This document shows, one piece after another, positions 8,001-14,663 of a DNA stretch of 36,848 nt. Every line of letters begins with the position of its first letter. Positions within the stretch are counted from its first letter, which is position 1. A program made the position numbers and the translations under genes. The stretch covers positions 1 through 36,848 of the forward strand of contig JAHIVA010000018.1 in the NCBI GenBank assembly GCA_018816985.1, read 5' to 3'. This stretch comes from Patescibacteria group bacterium (lineage in GTDB: Bacteria; Patescibacteriota; Minisyncoccia; Phycocordibacterales; UBA9973). Below the pieces are notes generated by a model. The model had not been told where the DNA came from. It searched no databases and saw only the letters and a program-made list of their open reading frames with translations.

Positions 8001-8546
8001 TTAAAAAGTTGCTTGATGAATATAAAATGTTTTATTAAGATATTGATTTTTATCTTCTTTGGAAGATGTTTCCAGATAAAGATTAAGAAACTTTTCATAT
8101 TTTCTTTTACATTCTTCAAAAGTTAGTTCTTCCATACCCAGCTTTTTTAAATATTTTGCTATGATTGGGTTATCGGTTCTACCAATAATATTCCATTTTT
8201 TTTCCAAAGCCTCCTTTTCTAATTGTCGGACTATTTTTATTAAAGCCTTCGTACCACTGGTAGAAGGAGAAGATGCAAGTCCTCCAATCCGAAAAATTTG
8301 ATTAGGGTTATCTATGGAAATAGATTTATCTAATGGCTGAACATAAAGAACAGCCATTATTTTACCCTCATTATTTATTTCTAATCGAAGCAGATTTTTT
8401 TCGTATAATTCAAGAATAAATTGAGGAGTTTGTTTAGCTACATATTCGGGCCAATTTTTTTGTAATTCAATAACTTGCTTAACTATTTCTTCTTTGCTTG
8501 GGGGTTCGCGAGAAGGGGAAGCATTCTCTATTGTTGAATTTTCCAT
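8001..8546 (-). CDS. GNAT-like acetyltransferase-fold protein
   Basis: A 181-residue soluble protein. After a low-complexity N-terminus (SPSREPPSKEE), the middle region fits a GNAT-like pattern: strand KIMAVLYVQPLD, then FRIGGLASSPSTSGTKALIKIVRQLEKEA (beta 4, a loop at the usual acyl-CoA site and alpha 3), then IIGRTDNPIIAKYLKKLGMEEL (beta 5 and the typical N-x-x-A-x-x-x-x-x-x-x-G-(F/M) ending). The classical Q/RxxGxG/A motif is weak, so catalysis is uncertain. It is the first gene of the minus-strand operon with the glycosyltransferase and TPR protein. An extended -10 ends 7 nt from its ATG. Confidence 0.55.
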   Translation of the reverse strand: MENSTIENASPSREPPSKEEIVKQVIELQKNWPEYVAKQTPQFILELYEKNLLRLEINNEGKIMAVLYVQPLDKSISIDNPNQIFRIGGLASSPSTSGTKALIKIVRQLEKEALEKKWNIIGRTDNPIIAKYLKKLGMEELTFEECKRKYEKFLNLYLETSSKEDKNQYLNKTFYIHQATF

Positions 8547-8552
8547 CTTGTA

Positions 8553-8561
8553 ATAATAACA
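8553..8561 (-). promoter_or_regulatory. Extended -10 promoter of the GNAT-glycosyltransferase operon
   Basis: On the minus strand TGTTATTAT (TG-n-TATTAT) ends 7 nt before the ATG of the GNAT-like gene, giving a predicted leaderless start. Confidence 0.55.
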
Positions 8562-8595
8562 AATCCTAGTTAAATTTACGAGCTGGTGTCTCGTA

Positions 8596-8754
8596 CTAAT
8601 TTTCTTCTTTTGTTCGCCAATTTATCTCAAAGGAAATAGAATATTTATTCTTAATTTTCCATTTAGAAAATCTAAAACATAAAAATTGGAATTTATTTTC
8701 TGAAATTCTTCCAACCCCAAATCTATTCAAAGTTAATTCTATATCTATAACCAT
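8596..8754 (-). CDS. Possible small protein, 52 residues (not in ORF track)
   Basis: The 8547-8915 stretch has no long ORF. On the minus strand an ATG-initiated frame of 52 codons ends in TAG. It encodes MVIDIELTLNRFGVGRI, FLCFRFSKWKIKNKYSI and FEINWRTKEEN; alternating hydrophobic and charged residues suggest beta strands. A -10-like TAGTATGCT lies about 13 nt upstream, just past the tRNA-Gln 3' U-run. I do not recognise the product. It could be chance in AT-rich DNA, although ending just upstream of the GNAT promoter on the same strand is compatible with a real gene. Confidence 0.3.
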   Translation of the reverse strand: MVIDIELTLNRFGVGRISENKFQFLCFRFSKWKIKNKYSISFEINWRTKEEN

Positions 8755-8791
8755 ATGTTTTTAAGCATACTATCTTTTATTAAAAAAATTG

Positions 8792-8862
8792 CTACGGGAC
8801 TTGGACTCGAACCAAGATAACATCCTCCAGAGGGATGTGTCCTACCATTAGACGATCCCGTA
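8792..8862 (-). tRNA. tRNA-Gln (anticodon CUG)
   Basis: A 71-nt cloverleaf on the minus strand: acceptor TACGGGA/TCCCGTA with discriminator G and the U1-A72 pair typical of tRNA-Gln, D stem GTCT/GGAC, anticodon stem CATCC/GGATG with loop CTCTGGA (anticodon CTG, reads CAG), and T stem CTTGG/CCAAG with loop TTCGAGT. CCA is not encoded. A run of seven T follows the 3' end and could aid termination. Confidence 0.95.
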
Positions 8863-8900
8863 ATATCTAAAACTTAGCACATTTTTTCTATAATAAGAAG

Positions 8901-8909
8901 TGCTATAAT
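8901..8909 (+). promoter_or_regulatory. Extended -10 promoter of pgl-zwf
   Basis: TGCTATAAT is a perfect TG-n-TATAAT. Its last base is 7 nt before the ATG at 8916, so +1 should coincide with the start codon. This also argues that the TTG at 8913 used by the ORF track is not the start. Confidence 0.65.
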
Positions 8910-8915
8910 ACATTG

Positions 8916-9614
8916 ATGGGCCTTATTATAAAAACAACTACCAAGCCAGAAGAGGCTGCGAATTTTATTGCTTTTTCGATTTTAAAGCAATTGGAATTAG
9001 GCAAACGTGTTTTATTTTTCGTGACTGGAGGCTCGTCTATTGCCGTTGGCGTAAAAATTGCGGAACTTTTATGTGCTTATCCAAAGCAAGACTTAATTAA
9101 AAATCTAACTATTACCTTAACTGATGAAAGATACGGACCGTTGGGTCATAAAGATTCAAATTGGCAACAATTACTGGAAAAAGGTTTTAATCTTCTGGGG
9201 GCGAAACTTATCCCTATTTTAAATGGAGAAAGTCGTGATGATACAGTAAAAAATTTTAACGAAATTCTTCATCAGGAATTCAGGGTAGCAGAGTACAAAA
9301 TTGGTTTATTTGGCATTGGGGCAGACGGGCATACGGCGGGAATCTTGCCGGAGTCCGAAGCGGTAAATTCTGCCGATTTGGCTTATGGTTACGATACTCC
9401 GACTTTTTCCCGTATTACTTTGACTCCAGAAGCGATAGAAAAATTAGATGAAGCAGTGGTCTGGGTTCAAGGCGAAAATAAATGGAGTGTCTTGGAAGAT
9501 TTGGAAAAAAATGATATTAATATTACTAAACAACCGGCGCAGATTTTAAAAAGAGTTTCATTATTGACAATATTTACTGATTATAGTGAACATACTACAA
9601 ATGGAAAACAATAA
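8916..9614 (+). CDS. pgl: 6-phosphogluconolactonase
   Basis: Hydrolyses 6-phosphogluconolactone to 6-phosphogluconate, the second step of the oxidative pentose phosphate pathway. The protein belongs to the NagB/RpiA/Pgl sugar-phosphate superfamily: FFVTGGSSIAVGVKIAELL (phosphate-binding loop), TLTDERYGPLGHKDSNW (the conserved TDER motif) and GIGADGHTAGILP with the catalytic-type GADGH. About 232 residues is normal length. I chose the ATG at 8916; the track begins one codon earlier at TTG. The 3' end overlaps zwf by 14 nt, and the gene pair fits the pathway order. Confidence 0.93.
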   Translation: MGLIIKTTTKPEEAANFIAFSILKQLELGKRVLFFVTGGSSIAVGVKIAELLCAYPKQDLIKNLTITLTDERYGPLGHKDSNWQQLLEKGFNLLGAKLIPILNGESRDDTVKNFNEILHQEFRVAEYKIGLFGIGADGHTAGILPESEAVNSADLAYGYDTPTFSRITLTPEAIEKLDEAVVWVQGENKWSVLEDLEKNDINITKQPAQILKRVSLLTIFTDYSEHTTNGKQ

Positions 9615-10635
9615 AACAACTTACATAATTTTTGGTGCCTCCGGGGATTTGTCAAAGCGTTATTTAATGCCGGCCATTCTGAATATGCAAAAGATGGATT
9701 ATGTGGGTGCGGTAATTCTAATTTCCCGTAAAGATTATGGCAATTTAAGAAATTTAATTAAAGAGAGTGGAGAAAAAATATTTCATCTAGCAATCCCTCC
9801 CGAGGCTGTACCAGAGGCTGTTTATCTAATCAGTAATAATTTCGGCAAGGATAATATAAAAATAATGCTTGAAAAACCTTTTGGTAACGATTTAAAATCT
9901 GCGCAAAATCTAGTACAGCATATTGATAAATATTTTTCTGAGCAGCAAATTTATCGAGTTGACCATTATTTGGCGAAAGAATCTTTAAAAAAGGTAATTG
10001 CTGAAAAATGGTCCAAAGAAAATATTACCAGCATTGAAATAATTATTAGCGAAAAAATAGACATAGAGGGACGAGTTAATTTTTATGAACAAATGGGTGC
10101 TCTGCGGGATGTGGTACAAAGTCATCTTTTACAAATGGTCGCCGTGGTTCTTTCTGGAAGTTTTGAAACGGTTCGCCGACAGGAAACCTTAAAAAACTTG
10201 CAAATTGTTTGCGATGTCAGAAAACACGAATGCATCAAGAGAGGACAATATGAGGGTTATCGCAAAGAAGTAAATAACTCAAATAGCCTGACCGAAACAT
10301 TTGTCTCAATTAATTTGGTATCAAATGAACCCGCTTGGCGCGGAGTATCAATAGTTCTTTCTACTGGTAAAGCTTTAGAAGAAAAGTTGACGCAAATAAA
10401 AATTAAATATAAAGATGCTGGTGAGAAGATTTTTAATATAGAGCATGAACCAGAGGCCTACGAGCGAGTTATAAAAGCCACTATTTCTGGGAACCACAAT
10501 TTGTTCATTTCCAGCGAGGAAGTACTTGAAAGTTGGAGAATTCTTAACGCTATTCAAAAAACTTGGGAGGGGAATAAGGATGATTTGATAATTTACAAAA
10601 AAGGAAGCACTATAAACGAGGTGACGAGTCAATAA
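9601..10635 (+). CDS. zwf: Glucose-6-phosphate dehydrogenase, compact form
   Basis: Oxidises glucose 6-phosphate to 6-phosphogluconolactone with NAD(P). Diagnostic motifs are present in order: dinucleotide loop GASGDLSKRYLMPAI, IMLEKPFGNDL, active-site RVDHYLAKE (canonical RIDHYLGKE), GALRDVVQSHLLQ with the catalytic-type His, and LSTGKALEEK. The protein is only 344 residues against roughly 480-500 usually. Deletions appear in the coenzyme domain between the first motif and AIPPEAV, and after the TGK motif, where beta-sheet strands normally lie. The start is the ATG at 9601, overlapping pgl; the track's upstream GTG (9586) would add five residues. The 3' end overlaps the convergent PAP2 gene by 26 nt. 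Confidence 0.88.
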   Translation: MENNKTTYIIFGASGDLSKRYLMPAILNMQKMDYVGAVILISRKDYGNLRNLIKESGEKIFHLAIPPEAVPEAVYLISNNFGKDNIKIMLEKPFGNDLKSAQNLVQHIDKYFSEQQIYRVDHYLAKESLKKVIAEKWSKENITSIEIIISEKIDIEGRVNFYEQMGALRDVVQSHLLQMVAVVLSGSFETVRRQETLKNLQIVCDVRKHECIKRGQYEGYRKEVNNSNSLTETFVSINLVSNEPAWRGVSIVLSTGKALEEKLTQIKIKYKDAGEKIFNIEHEPEAYERVIKATISGNHNLFISSEEVLESWRILNAIQKTWEGNKDDLIIYKKGSTINEVTSQ

Positions 10636-11323
10636 TTCTTTGTTTGAAAGTTTTTCCGACTACGATTCCGATAACAATCCCAACCAAGGCTCCAGCGACA
10701 AAATCTGAAAACCAATGGATGGTCATGGATATTCCAAGGCCGATATATAATACATAGATTAAAGCTAAAGTTTTAATTATTTTATTTTTTGAATAAAGTG
10801 CCCACAAGGTGAAAGCCATAGCGAAAGCGATAGTTGTGTGAGAAGACGGCCAGCCCCAAAATATTCCTCCACGAAAAAGTCCAAATTGAAAGATATGCGA
10901 TGTGTCCAAAAGAGACATACTTAAAGGGGGGCGTGGTGTTATGTCAATAATAAGATTATCTAAATGATTTAAGGGTGGAGCTATTCTACCAGTAAAAATT
11001 TTATAAAATGTTGAAACAAGATAACCGAGTATGACTGCTTGTCCCAAAGCAAATCCGGTATTTAAAAGCTTAATATTCTTGCGTATTTTTCCATAACCTA
11101 AAATAACAATTGGTACCAAGATGGGGAAAAGGCCACCAATGAGAGCAGCTGAAAATAAAACAAAAGATAAACGACTGTCTGCGAAAAATTGAAAATATTT
11201 CCAATCAAAACCGGAGACAACAATAATGTAAGTGCTCGCAATGGCTGCCAGATGATAAAGCAAATTGTGGCCCTTAAAAAAATCAACAATATTTTTTTGA
11301 AATTTATAGAAAAGTAACTTCAT
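10610..11323 (-). CDS. PAP2-superfamily membrane protein (phosphatase-like, atypical motifs)
   Basis: A 237-residue protein with about six membrane helices. PAP2 enzymes dephosphorylate lipid phosphates such as undecaprenyl pyrophosphate. The three motif regions are recognisable: KIFTGRIAPP (canonical K-x6-R-P), WPSSHTTIAFA (PSGH-type with the catalytic His) and GISMTIHWFSDFVAG (canonical S-R-x5-H-x3-D). The second His and the Asp remain, but the motif 1 arginine is Ala, and the motif 3 Ser-Arg pair is Leu-Gly by spacing. These arginines normally bind phosphate, so activity may be altered or lost. A TATAGT element ends 6 nt from the ATG. The gene is convergent with zwf. Confidence 0.8.
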   Translation of the reverse strand: MKLLFYKFQKNIVDFFKGHNLLYHLAAIASTYIIVVSGFDWKYFQFFADSRLSFVLFSAALIGGLFPILVPIVILGYGKIRKNIKLLNTGFALGQAVILGYLVSTFYKIFTGRIAPPLNHLDNLIIDITPRPPLSMSLLDTSHIFQFGLFRGGIFWGWPSSHTTIAFAMAFTLWALYSKNKIIKTLALIYVLYIGLGISMTIHWFSDFVAGALVGIVIGIVVGKTFKQRIIDSSPRL

Positions 11324-11373
11324 GTTTTACTATATCTATATATTGTCATTTTATTCCTTAAAAGACCAGTTTA

Positions 11374-11382
11374 TGCTAGAAT
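11374..11382 (+). promoter_or_regulatory. Extended -10 of the 382-residue exported protein gene
   Basis: TGCTAGAAT (TG-n-TAGAAT) ends 13 nt before the ATG, predicting a 5' leader of only about 6 nt. Confidence 0.45.
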
Positions 11383-11394
11383 AAAAATACAATA

Positions 11395-12543
11395 ATGAAC
11401 AAAAAGGTTTTGATTTATTTAATAATTTTTTTATTTTTGCTGTTTTTTTTATTTTTAGCCTTTCCGGGGTTTTTTAGTAGTGCTGTTTTTTATCAGCAAG
11501 GTAAACAATTAATAAATACAGAGAAAGATAAAAATATAAAAAACGTACCGATTATCCAGCCACTTGATACCGTGCTTTATGACGAGAAGCTGAATGAATT
11601 AGCCAATAATCCACCCGACAAGATTGTTTACGAAACTGTGAAAACTATTGAAAAAGATGCAAATGGCAAATCTATAACAAAAACAACTAAAGTTCCCATT
11701 GATCCTCAGCCAGTTGTAACACATCTTTGGCCGGTAAAAACTATTTATCCGAATGCTGGTGCGATTTTACCATTTTTCCGCATTGTTGCTTATTATGGAA
11801 ATTTATATTCAACTAAAATGGGAGCATTGGGGGAATATTCTGAAGCTCTTATGCTGGAAAAATTAAATACCGAAGTATTTAAATGGAATGTCGCTGACCC
11901 AGCTACTCCGGCGATTCCTGCTTTGCATTATATTGCTGTTGTCGCGCAGAATAGTGCCGGAGCAGACGGTAAGTACAGAACTCGAATGCCTTTTTCTGAA
12001 ATAGACAAAGTTTTAGCGATGGCTGTGAAAATAAATGCGATTGTTTTTCTAGATATACAAGTTGGTTTTTCTACAGTGGAGAAAGAAATTCCATTATTAG
12101 AAAAATATTTAAAAATGCCCCAAGTGCATTTAGGGATTGATCCAGAATTTTCTATGAAGGGTACTATTCGACCCGGGAAAGTTGTTGGGACGTTAGACGC
12201 AACTGATATAAATTTTGCTTCAAACTATTTAGCTAATTTAGTCAGAAAAAACAATCTTACTCCCAAAATCCTAATTATTCACCGTTATACGCAAAAGATG
12301 ATGACTAATTATCAACAAATTAAAATTTTACCTGAAGTTCAGATGGTAATAAATATGGATGGTTGGGGGGGGGAGGCGAAAAAAATAAACACTTATCAGC
12401 AATTTATCTATAAGGAACCTGTGCAATTTACTGGTTTTAAATTATTTTATAAAAATGATGTCTTTGATCCCGGCACGGTCCTAATGACCCCAGAGAATCT
12501 TTTGAAATTAAACCCTCGGCCAATCTATATACAATATCAATAG
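11395..12543 (+). CDS. Exported, membrane-anchored protein of unknown function, possible TIM-barrel-like fold
   Basis: A 382-residue protein with an N-terminal hydrophobic anchor (about residues 5-30: LIYLIIFLFLLFFLFLAFPG), a charged low-complexity linker, then a globular domain from about residue 110. The domain alternates hydrophobic strands with helices: FRIVAYYGN, YIAVVAQNS, IVFLDIQVGFS, VHLGIDPEFSM, ILIIHRYTQKMM and QMVINMDGWGGEAK. The strand-end acidic residues (LDIQ, IDPEFS, NMDGWGG) are suggestive of a hydrolase-type barrel, but I cannot name a family. A 9-G homopolymer (12365-12373) encodes part of DGWGGE; the frame is intact. It is followed 25 nt later by the lipid kinase gene, which has its own -10. 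Confidence 0.6.
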   Translation: MNKKVLIYLIIFLFLLFFLFLAFPGFFSSAVFYQQGKQLINTEKDKNIKNVPIIQPLDTVLYDEKLNELANNPPDKIVYETVKTIEKDANGKSITKTTKVPIDPQPVVTHLWPVKTIYPNAGAILPFFRIVAYYGNLYSTKMGALGEYSEALMLEKLNTEVFKWNVADPATPAIPALHYIAVVAQNSAGADGKYRTRMPFSEIDKVLAMAVKINAIVFLDIQVGFSTVEKEIPLLEKYLKMPQVHLGIDPEFSMKGTIRPGKVVGTLDATDINFASNYLANLVRKNNLTPKILIIHRYTQKMMTNYQQIKILPEVQMVINMDGWGGEAKKINTYQQFIYKEPVQFTGFKLFYKNDVFDPGTVLMTPENLLKLNPRPIYIQYQ

Positions 12544-12550
12544 AGTGTAG

Positions 12551-12556
12551 TATAAT
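12551..12556 (+). promoter_or_regulatory. -10 element of dgkA
   Basis: A perfect TATAAT in the 25-nt gap after the preceding stop codon, ending 13 nt before the ATG. The implied 5' leader is about 6 nt. Confidence 0.45.
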
Positions 12557-12568
12557 CCAAATATAAAT

Positions 12569-12970
12569 ATGGATTCTGAACAAGAAAAAAAGGCTTGGCG
12601 AAAAGTGGGACATAAAGAAAGGTTTATAAATACCTTTCGGGGGCTATATGTTTTTTGGATGACAACCAATAGTTTGTTTAGATATATAACCCCTCCGGCG
12701 ATTCTTATTGTAATAATTTTTGGATTTTATTTTAATGTTTCTAAGGTTGAATGGGTCGCGTTAGTTTTAACTATCGGTTTTGTGATAATTTCTGAGATGT
12801 TTAATACCGCCATTGAAATAGACATAGATTTAACCTCTCCCCAATATCATCCTTATGCTAGAGACACGAAAGATGTGGCTGCAGGTGCAGTATTGTTGTC
12901 TATTTTTATCTCAATAATTGTCGGGCTGATTATTTTCTTACCAAAAATTTTATTATATGTTAGTATGTAG
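12569..12970 (+). CDS. dgkA: Diacylglycerol kinase/undecaprenol kinase family protein
   Basis: A small integral membrane lipid kinase of 133 residues, usual for the family, with three hydrophobic helices. Diagnostic motifs are RFINTFRGLYVFWMTTNSLFR at the N-terminus, SEMFNTAIEIDID (the catalytic Glu and the conserved ELLNTAIE-type motif), and HPYARDTKDVAAGAVLL. In Gram-positive-type cells this family usually phosphorylates undecaprenol, recycling the lipid carrier for wall and glycan synthesis; true diacylglycerol kinases are found mainly in Proteobacteria. Undecaprenol is therefore the more likely substrate, as inference. It is followed 5 nt later by the thioredoxin-like gene. Confidence 0.9.
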   Translation: MDSEQEKKAWRKVGHKERFINTFRGLYVFWMTTNSLFRYITPPAILIVIIFGFYFNVSKVEWVALVLTIGFVIISEMFNTAIEIDIDLTSPQYHPYARDTKDVAAGAVLLSIFISIIVGLIIFLPKILLYVSM

Positions 12971-12975
12971 ATGTT

Positions 12976-13371
12976 GTGGATAATAATAAAAAAATAAAAA
13001 TCTTTATTCTAATAATAGGTCTTTTAATTTTAGGAACAATTGTGGCCGTATTATTTCAATCAAACAACACCCCCTCGGGACTTGGTAAATATGACGACTT
13101 TGCCACTTGCTTAAAAGACGAAGGCGCCGTTTTTTATGGAGCTTTTTGGTGTAGTCATTGTCAAGCTACTAAAAAGCTTTTTGGTTCTTCTCAAGCATTA
13201 TTGCCATACGTTGAGTGTTCAACTCCTGATGGCCAGAGTCAAGTGCAGGTATGTGCAGATAAAAAAATAGAAATTTACCCAACCTGGGAATTTGCCGATG
13301 GTTCAAGACTTACAGGAGAAGTTTCTATTCAACAGCTTGCTGACAAAACTTCTTGCGTTTTACCTCAATAA
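12976..13371 (+). CDS. Membrane-anchored thioredoxin-like protein, VKOR-associated type
   Basis: A 131-residue protein with an N-terminal membrane helix (about residues 8-27) and an exported thioredoxin-like domain. The redox motif is C59-S-H-C62 in FYGAFWCSHCQATKKLFG, followed by extra cysteines 81 and 93 and the cis-Pro region YPTWEF. This exact style (AFWCxHCxxxKxLFG, YVEC, YPTWE) is that of the thioredoxin domain normally fused to, or paired with, VKOR. Here the adjacent gene is DsbB instead. The start is a GTG at 12976; the nearby ATG at 12971 is out of frame. It probably oxidises cysteines of exported proteins and is reoxidised by the DsbB-like neighbour. Confidence 0.85.
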   Translation: MDNNKKIKIFILIIGLLILGTIVAVLFQSNNTPSGLGKYDDFATCLKDEGAVFYGAFWCSHCQATKKLFGSSQALLPYVECSTPDGQSQVQVCADKKIEIYPTWEFADGSRLTGEVSIQQLADKTSCVLPQ

Positions 13372-13378
13372 AAGATAT

Positions 13379-13927
13379 ATGAATTCAATAGATTATTTAA
13401 ATATTTTTCTTGGTTCAGGGGCTATCTTGTTGCAGATTCTTTCGGTAATTGCTTTGGGCTTGCTTTTTTTCCGGCCTAGAGAAAACAGGAAGAATTTCTA
13501 CTTAGATTTTATTGATAAGCATTTTTTAATTTTAGTTTTTTTAATCTCTTTGGCTGCTTCAATCTTTCCTTTAGTTTATTCTGAAATTATTCATTTTATT
13601 CCATGTTATCTGTGCTGGTGGCAAAGAGTTTTTATGTTTCCTCTTCCATTAATGTTCGGGGTGGCGCTTTGGTACAAAGACAGAAAAGTTATTCGTTACG
13701 CTTTACCTCTTCTTTGCGTAGGTTTTCTTATTTCTATTTATCAGAATTTTTTCTATTATTTTGGAGGAGATTCAAATTTGCCGTGTGATGCGTCTGGGGT
13801 GTCCTGTTATCAACATCTAGTCTCTGTTTTCGGGGGATATATTTCAATTCCCATGCTTGCACTGACTGCTTTTTTTACTCTTTTGACCTTGCTTGCAGTG
13901 GCTCATTTTTATAAAAAAGAAAATTAA
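13379..13927 (+). CDS. dsbB: DsbB-family disulfide bond formation protein
   Basis: An integral membrane quinone-dependent thiol oxidase of about 182 residues with five predicted helices. The first redox pair is PCYLCWWQR at the start of a helix, the hallmark of DsbB/BdbC. The second pair is formed by LPCDASGVSCYQH in a later extracytoplasmic loop. The final helix segment GGYISIPMLALTAF also fits the family. The ORF track starts at 13292 inside the thioredoxin gene; I use the ATG at 13379, which leaves a 7-nt gap and puts the first helix near the N-terminus. It most likely reoxidises the adjacent thioredoxin-like protein. Confidence 0.9.
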   Translation: MNSIDYLNIFLGSGAILLQILSVIALGLLFFRPRENRKNFYLDFIDKHFLILVFLISLAASIFPLVYSEIIHFIPCYLCWWQRVFMFPLPLMFGVALWYKDRKVIRYALPLLCVGFLISIYQNFFYYFGGDSNLPCDASGVSCYQHLVSVFGGYISIPMLALTAFFTLLTLLAVAHFYKKEN

Positions 13928-13964
13928 ATATTTTTTAAGTATTATTAGTAGTTAACTAAAATTT

Positions 13965-14030
13965 ATGGGAAAAGGAAATAATTCATATCGCAAGGACGTC
14001 AAGAAGCCGAAGAAAGCAAAGAAAAAATAA
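13965..14030 (+). CDS. Tiny lysine-rich protein, 21 residues (not in ORF track)
   Basis: An ATG frame of 21 codons with TAA stop encodes MGKGNNSYRKDVKKPKKAK and ends in KK. It is extremely basic with no hydrophobic core, like very small ribosome- or nucleic-acid-associated peptides. The MGKG start followed by N-x-S and K-K-P-K-K looks non-random and resembles tiny annotated bacterial proteins, but I cannot name a family. The stop codon abuts the next frame (TTG at 14031), which suggests co-translation. Chance is possible in A-rich DNA, although the central CGCAAGGACGTC is unusually GC-rich for noncoding sequence here. Confidence 0.5.
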   Translation: MGKGNNSYRKDVKKPKKAKKK

Positions 14031-14042
14031 TTGGAAATAGAA

Positions 14043-14648
14043 ATGCTGGTGTTTACAAAAAAAGAAGAATCACTAATACGAAAATTAAACACACCAGCCA
14101 AGGTGCAGGATTTTTTGGATGGATTGCCATTTAATTTTGAAAAGGGCGGAGAGACGCTAAAAAGCCCACTTTTTACCCTAAGGGCAAAGAAGGCTCATTG
14201 TTTTGAAGGAGCGCTCCTAGGAGCTTTTATGCTGTTTAGGCAGGGTTTTAGGCCTTATTTGATACACCTCAAGGCCACTAAAGAAGATTTTGACCATGTG
14301 ATTGCTCCATTTAAAATAAAAGGATTTTGGGGAGCTTTGTCTAAAACTAACCATACAGTTCTACGTTATCGTGAGCCGATTTATAAAAATATTAAAGAAT
14401 TGGTTATGTCTTATTTTCATGAATATTTTTTAGATAATGGGCAGAAAACTTTACGGCAATATTCGGCGCTTTTGAATTTAAATAATTTTAAAAATTGGGC
14501 AATCCAAGACATTGATCTTTGGCAGATAGATAAAAAATTAGATAAAATAAAACATTATGATATTGTGCCGAAACATTATATTAGAAAACTTCGCCGAGCG
14601 GACAAGATAGAAATAGAAGCTGGAAAAATTACAGAATACAAAAATTAA
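14043..14648 (+). CDS. Transglutaminase-like cysteine protease-fold protein
   Basis: About 201 residues. The centre has a likely catalytic cysteine in KKAHCFEGALLGAFML, a helix-capped Cys as in the transglutaminase/papain-like fold. After an ILHLKATKEDFDH-like strand (PYLIHLKATKEDFDHVI), the His is in FDHVIAPF, and Asn-His follow in KTNHTVLRY. This Cys-His order fits the transglutaminase-like superfamily, but no substrate is evident and no signal peptide is seen, so it is probably cytoplasmic. The track starts at TTG 14031, directly after the tiny ORF; I prefer the ATG four codons later. It may be co-transcribed with the tiny ORF. The following hydrolase gene has its own -10. Confidence 0.6.
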   Translation: MLVFTKKEESLIRKLNTPAKVQDFLDGLPFNFEKGGETLKSPLFTLRAKKAHCFEGALLGAFMLFRQGFRPYLIHLKATKEDFDHVIAPFKIKGFWGALSKTNHTVLRYREPIYKNIKELVMSYFHEYFLDNGQKTLRQYSALLNLNNFKNWAIQDIDLWQIDKKLDKIKHYDIVPKHYIRKLRRADKIEIEAGKITEYKN

Positions 14649-14651
14649 AAG

Positions 14652-14657
14652 TATAAT
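14652..14657 (+). promoter_or_regulatory. -10 element of the alpha/beta hydrolase gene
   Basis: A perfect TATAAT, ending 7 nt before the ATG at 14664 and only a few nt after the preceding stop codon. It predicts a leaderless message. Confidence 0.55.
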
Positions 14658-14663
14658 AAAAAA

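Noticed and set aside
8913-8915. TTG start for pgl used by the ORF track
   Set aside because: The ATG at 8916 is the next codon and sits at the expected 7 nt from the extended -10; the first M of the track is an artefact of an alternative start.
13292-13378. Upstream extension of the DsbB ORF
   Set aside because: It overlaps the thioredoxin gene by 80 nt and adds a non-DsbB-like leader; the ATG at 13379 gives the normal N-terminus.
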